Below are positions 60,501-64,000 of a stretch of 64,000 nucleotides of DNA, piece by piece (the stretch's first letter is position 1; the number at the start of each line of letters is the position of its first letter). The notes below the pieces were generated by a model. It had not been told where the DNA came from. It did no database searches and saw only the letters and a program-made list of their open reading frames with translations. A program made the position numbers and the translations under genes. Source of the DNA: Toxoplasma gondii ME49 (taxonomy: Eukaryota; Apicomplexa; Conoidasida; Eucoccidiorida; Sarcocystidae); the NCBI RefSeq assembly GCF_000006565.2, contig NC_031471.1, forward strand, positions 1,116,001 to 1,180,000. The letters are read 5' to 3'.

Positions 60501-62360
60501 CCCGTTTGCCAACTCCTCGTTTGGAGGTGCCAGCAACGCTTGCGTCTGCGTCGCCGAACACGAGATCGTATCTTCTCAAGGAAGAGGGCAGGAGACTTTC
60601 GTATGACTTCGTTCGGTTGCTTTCTGTTGATGATTTTTCTGATTTCCATTTCATGTTCGTAGGAGTGCAAATGCAAATCACTTTCTCTACGAGATTCGAT
60701 TCAAACTCTTCGACCGGAGCGTGATAGCGCTCAGCTTCATCCAGAATGACCGTACGAATAAGATCCAAACTAGTAAGCAGCCCTTTCTCGTACAAGCCAA
60801 TTTGTTCCTTCAAAAGTTTCAATGAAGCTGTATCTCCCGCATTCACGCAAGACGGCGAGCTTAACAAGCACCGTGAAGGTTCTCCGGGTGGCGGCCGAGC
60901 AGAAGCGGCGACAAAGTGTGCAATGCTGCATATAAGGGATGGGAGACGGGTGAAGAGGAGACAGACAGCGATTCGGCGCCTCCCACGCCACTCCCACTTT
61001 TCACCCGTTTCGTCAGCTGACTGAACGCCACCGTCGTTTGCTGGTCGCGACACGCCGGACTTGCTCGACGAAGAGGCTCCACGCCAAACAGGAGACAGAC
61101 GCTTGTCCAAGGCGTCCCCGATTTGCTTCAGCATCACAGTGCAAATGTTCATATACTTTCTGGCTCGAAACGGAGACGCTACCACGGCTTCGACGGCAGA
61201 TAAAAGAGCTGAAAGTAAAACAAGCTCCACACTGACACGGGAAACTAGGGGATCGCGCGAGTGACTACACTCGTGGACTAAGAAAAGTTCGCAACTCTGT
61301 ATTTCCCCGTCGCGAGGCCGCTGTCTCAACATGGTATGCGCAGCGGGCGGTCACGCTCAACACATATCGTGTCCATCGTCAACGACTTTTCGTTGATACT
61401 GGCTGCTTTACTCCTGTGACATCCGAAGGGAAAGAAATAAACACAAAAGTGATTTCTTTCGATTCATGCAAAAAGAATGAGGGAAAAGAGACCTGCATTC
61501 ACATGTGTACCCACAACATCAGTATACATTTGGGGTGAGTTAGGTCCATAAAGTGAACTCACATTTGTTGCTGAGCTACGTCACACAACTGACGCCTATT
61601 TACACATATAGACTCGAATCGCATGCAAACACAGAAGCTCAGTTCGGCCCTGGTTTTGCCCCTTTTCGGCAAGGTTACACGCTCGCGTGCATCTTCGCTG
61701 TCTGTGTTTCCCCCATCGCCTGCGATTCTCACCGTCGAGCGCCTGTTCGATGTTGACCAGCTGCGCCAAACCGGCAATGACATCCTCCATAGAATTGTGT
61801 AGATCACCTTCGTTCTCTGACACGTCAGAGACGCTCGCGTTTACGCCGTCTCTAGTGACTGGACAGCAAGGCTCTCCGCCTTCTGTTTCCCAGAAAGAAC
61901 CTATCGCCCTCCAGAGAAGGGAACTCCACGCGAGGCAGGCGTCGTCCAAATCTCTTTCGGACTGCGCGGCAGGCGGAGCGGTGCTGCAACTGTCGAAATG
62001 ACTGCTCATATGGGCGAGAAACGTCGGAGATAAGACGGCACGTCTCAGTTTCGCTCGGCATATGCGTGTTTCCTTGTCACCGTTGTTGTCTAACGAGGCA
62101 CTGCCAGAAGGTACCGAAGTACGGGAGAAGCGTGTTGCCCCAACGGGGGCTTTACCCTCAGTGTCCTCATCCTTTCTGTCCTGCGCAGAGACCGCTGTTG
62201 TTTCTTCATTGCTAGGAAATCCAAGCGTTTTGGACAAGTGCTGAATGTGAGACTTTAAAAAACTTCCCGAACAAATGGGTACTGACTTGCCGAGCAGCCG
62301 AACAAAGACACCAGGTGTGGTCAGCACACATGTGCGAGCTCCTATATTTTCACCAGCCAT
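57594..62360 (-). CDS. Alpha-helical repeat protein, possibly TTI2-like
   Basis: Multi-exon gene starting at ATG MAGENIGARTCV (exon 1 62360-61733, donor GACG|GTGAGA) and ending at TAA 57594 in a last exon that starts at 57848 (acceptor CACACGATTTCAG). Convincing exons between are about 61310-60390 (SPFRARKYMNICTVMLKQIG, LLKEQIGLYEKGLLTSLDLI), 59910-59640 (LPVEILQVLRKAV), 59470-59250 (ATWDFASHLGDTGAMLL), 58610-58505 (AIHDGFPICNEIPTCVEDYM), 58395-58190 (RHFRSVVKRAGVAAIYIAK) and 58090-57900 (IRQLFVELGVHSVSYVPEVL). The pattern is amphipathic helices with paired repeats, like HEAT-type solenoids. The C-terminal third resembles the TELO2-interacting protein TTI2 (hydrophobic repeat FxxxLGxxSVxYxxxxL), but the match is from memory and weak. 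The exon 1/2 junction is out of phase in my model, so an exon or border is missing. It converges with the transhydrogenase, 173 nt apart. Confidence 0.6.
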
Positions 62361-62635
62361 TTCTTCTCATTATACGTGATTCATTCGGGTGTCTGCTTAT
62401 TCCCGCCTTTCAACGAAAGCGTTGATATACGACTTGGATATTCGGTCTTGGTATGACCCCACAGAAATGCAGCACACATCTTCCAAGGCATTCAAGAACC
62501 AATGCGTAGTGTGCTCCACGACAAAGCGAGGTATAGAGGTTGAAAGTGCCCTCAACTTCCAGAAGGAAACCTAGAAACTTCTGCACATGCAGCAGCTACC
62601 GGCCGACATCGGTCTGCACCGCGGAAACTCACACG

Positions 62636-63118
62636 TCAAAAAAACCCGCCATCGTGGACAGAAGACACAGGAAAGCGCAAGTGCAACTGACTGGCCTGTG
62701 AAAAAAAGTTCTTTCGTGTCCTTTTGAGGAAAGGAGCAGCACGGGGATTTTCAGCGCCAAACGCAAGGACGGGTTCGGCCGGGTCCTCTGTACGTCGATT
62801 CTCTGTGGGTGCATGCAAACGCATGTGCCAGTCGTCGCAGCAGAAATTGCAAACAGGCCACTGGTTGAGATATTCTGCCTCATTTTTTACGTGCTGTGAC
62901 AGAGAAGAACTCCGTATATCATTCCTAAAGAGACAATATGACTTGCATAAATACCTGTGGGTCCTCGGTTCTGCATAAACGGCACTACGGAGGAGCGCAT
63001 GCAGGCTCGCTTCAACTCGAGATCCAATATATTCAATGATGTTAGGGTGTGAATTTTTCCAGATCAGCTCATCTGGTCTCGCCTTCGTTTGAGTCAGTCT
63101 GTAGCACATTTGAGTCAT
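62636..63118 (-). CDS. Small Cys/His-containing protein, about 150 aa, unknown function
   Basis: Two exons join in frame: 63118-62955 (ATG MTQMCYRLTQ; an in-frame TAG lies five codons upstream) and 62924-62636 (acceptor TGTCTCTTTAG, stop TGA). Exon 1 encodes ELIWKNSHPNIIEYIGSRVE followed by a helical stretch. Exon 2 begins RNDIRSSSLSQHVKNEAEY and contains VCNFCCDDWHMRLHAP, a compact Cys/His/Asp patch that might bind metal. The tail is basic (FLKRTRKNFF). I do not recognise the family. It lies 275 nt upstream of, and on the same strand as, the helical-repeat gene, so a longer gene with upstream exons, or readthrough between the two, cannot be excluded. The 28-30 nt intron (62925-62954) is unusually short; retention would change the frame. 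Confidence 0.45.
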   Translation of the reverse strand: MTQMCYRLTQTKARPDELIWKNSHPNIIEYIGSRVEASLHALLRSAVYAEPRTHRYLCKSYCLFRNDIRSSSLSQHVKNEAEYLNQWPVCNFCCDDWHMRLHAPTENRRTEDPAEPVLAFGAENPRAAPFLKRTRKNFFSQASQLHLRFPVSSVHDGGFF

Positions 63119-64000
63119 CACTTTTGTTCGCGTCTAATAATGCCGTTTTCTTACACTACGCTCCTCTTCCTTTGCGCCATTTCGTGAGAGAAACGACGCA
63201 GCAGACCGTGACCCCGGTTTCCTCATCTGGCGCTGCTTCGTCACATGTTCTGCAACTCGACTTCGACTGAGATATTGGTTTGAATAGAAAGAAACGCAAC
63301 AGTGCTTAGCATACTCTCGAGCGGCGTTTCCTGGAGGGAGTCTATCGTAGACCCCACTTGCTTTGCTTGTCAATCGACTTTGCGTCTCTAGTCGCCGTTC
63401 CAGATACCCTCTGTCAACTGTGCTCCTCCAGTTAGGGGTCTTCCGCCAAAAGACATAACAACCCCGCAGTGACTGCCTTTATTTCTGCCGTCGTACTTAC
63501 CTTGTTCGTTTGCTTCTTTGGTCGTCTACTCTCCCCTGTCCGTTACAAGGCCTGTGACGCGAAATTAATTGACGTGACACCTTGGCTGAACTGTCAAGAA
63601 AGATGTCGCCAGTCACCCGCTTATTCTGGCAGCTTTAGTATGTGGAGACTAGTCAGATACTATCTTACGTGCATGAAAGGGCGCCTTGTAGCGGAGGTGT
63701 CTCATATCATGTAGCGCCGAGACTTTTCAGCCGCCTACTTGCCTAGTTCGAGAGTCTCGTCTCAGCTGTACGTACACCTGATTTTGTCAAAGATGGGTAT
63801 CGAAACAATTTCGGCTGTAAGCAGTGTCGACGGCAACACAACGGCTGCTGCGACAGACGGCGAACTTGGGTGTCCGGCACCGGGCTCTGAAAGATCTTTA
63901 AAAAAGACTTTTCACCACAGGCCACAACCTTTTGATCGCCAAACGCGGTATGCCCACAGCAAATCGGGGAAGGTGCTGCATAATGCAAATTACTTGCAGC
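63119..64000. other. Unassigned right edge
   Basis: Short frames on both strands (63134-63373 -, 63469-63714 +, 63743-63988 -) without domains. The plus frame at 63469 has a hydrophobic N-terminus but opens with GTG. A 5' flank of the gene at 62636-63118, or exons of a gene beyond the edge, are both possible. Confidence 0.3.

Overview
The window is eukaryotic nuclear DNA from an apicomplexan, almost certainly a cyst-forming coccidian (Toxoplasma gondii or a close relative such as Hammondia or Neospora). The evidence is intron-rich genes with GT/AG borders and pyrimidine-tract acceptors, TA/TC microsatellites in introns, a nuclear copy of a mitochondrial cox1 fragment inside an intron, and apicomplexan-type proteins: a multi-pass membrane cyclic-nucleotide phosphodiesterase and a PntB-PntA fused transhydrogenase. 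I see no bacterial features, phage, CRISPR array, tRNA or rRNA gene. The choice between Toxoplasma and its sister genera is inference.

Left part (1-34.5 kb). A minus-strand Golgi polypeptide GalNAc-transferase runs off the left edge (94-2559). Next come a small Cys-rich membrane protein (5081-5365, +), a YggS/PLPBP-type PLP homeostasis protein in six exons (6419-10576, -), an ABCF3/GCN20-type ribosome-associated ATPase in 15 exons (12539-21775, +), eIF6 in five exons (24151-27436, +) and an intronless five-RRM Mrd1/RBM19-type pre-rRNA processing factor (31010-34456, +). A probable orphan minus-strand exon lies at 28068-28313. Introns here are long (several hundred bp to over 1 kb) and carry microsatellites.

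Right part (34.5-64 kb). A membrane-anchored phosphodiesterase (37157-46958, -) is followed by a PP2C-type phosphatase (49342-51201, -). That is divergent from a 27-exon NAD(P) transhydrogenase (52557-57420, +). The transhydrogenase converges on a helical-repeat protein with possible TTI2 resemblance (57594-62360, -). A small protein (62636-63118, -) and unassigned sequence follow to the right edge. In the transhydrogenase and PP2C genes the introns are mostly 40-130 bp and the long TA/TC microsatellites of the left part are missing, so gene architecture changes near 34.5 kb.

There is no operon logic. ABCF3, eIF6 and Mrd1 are all translation or ribosome-biogenesis genes on one strand within 22 kb, which may only be chance. 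Exon borders were worked out by hand from splice motifs and reading phase. Those of the YggS, ABCF3, eIF6, PP2C and transhydrogenase genes keep an open frame throughout. Those of the phosphodiesterase, the helical-repeat protein and the GalNAc-T 3' part are only partly resolved.
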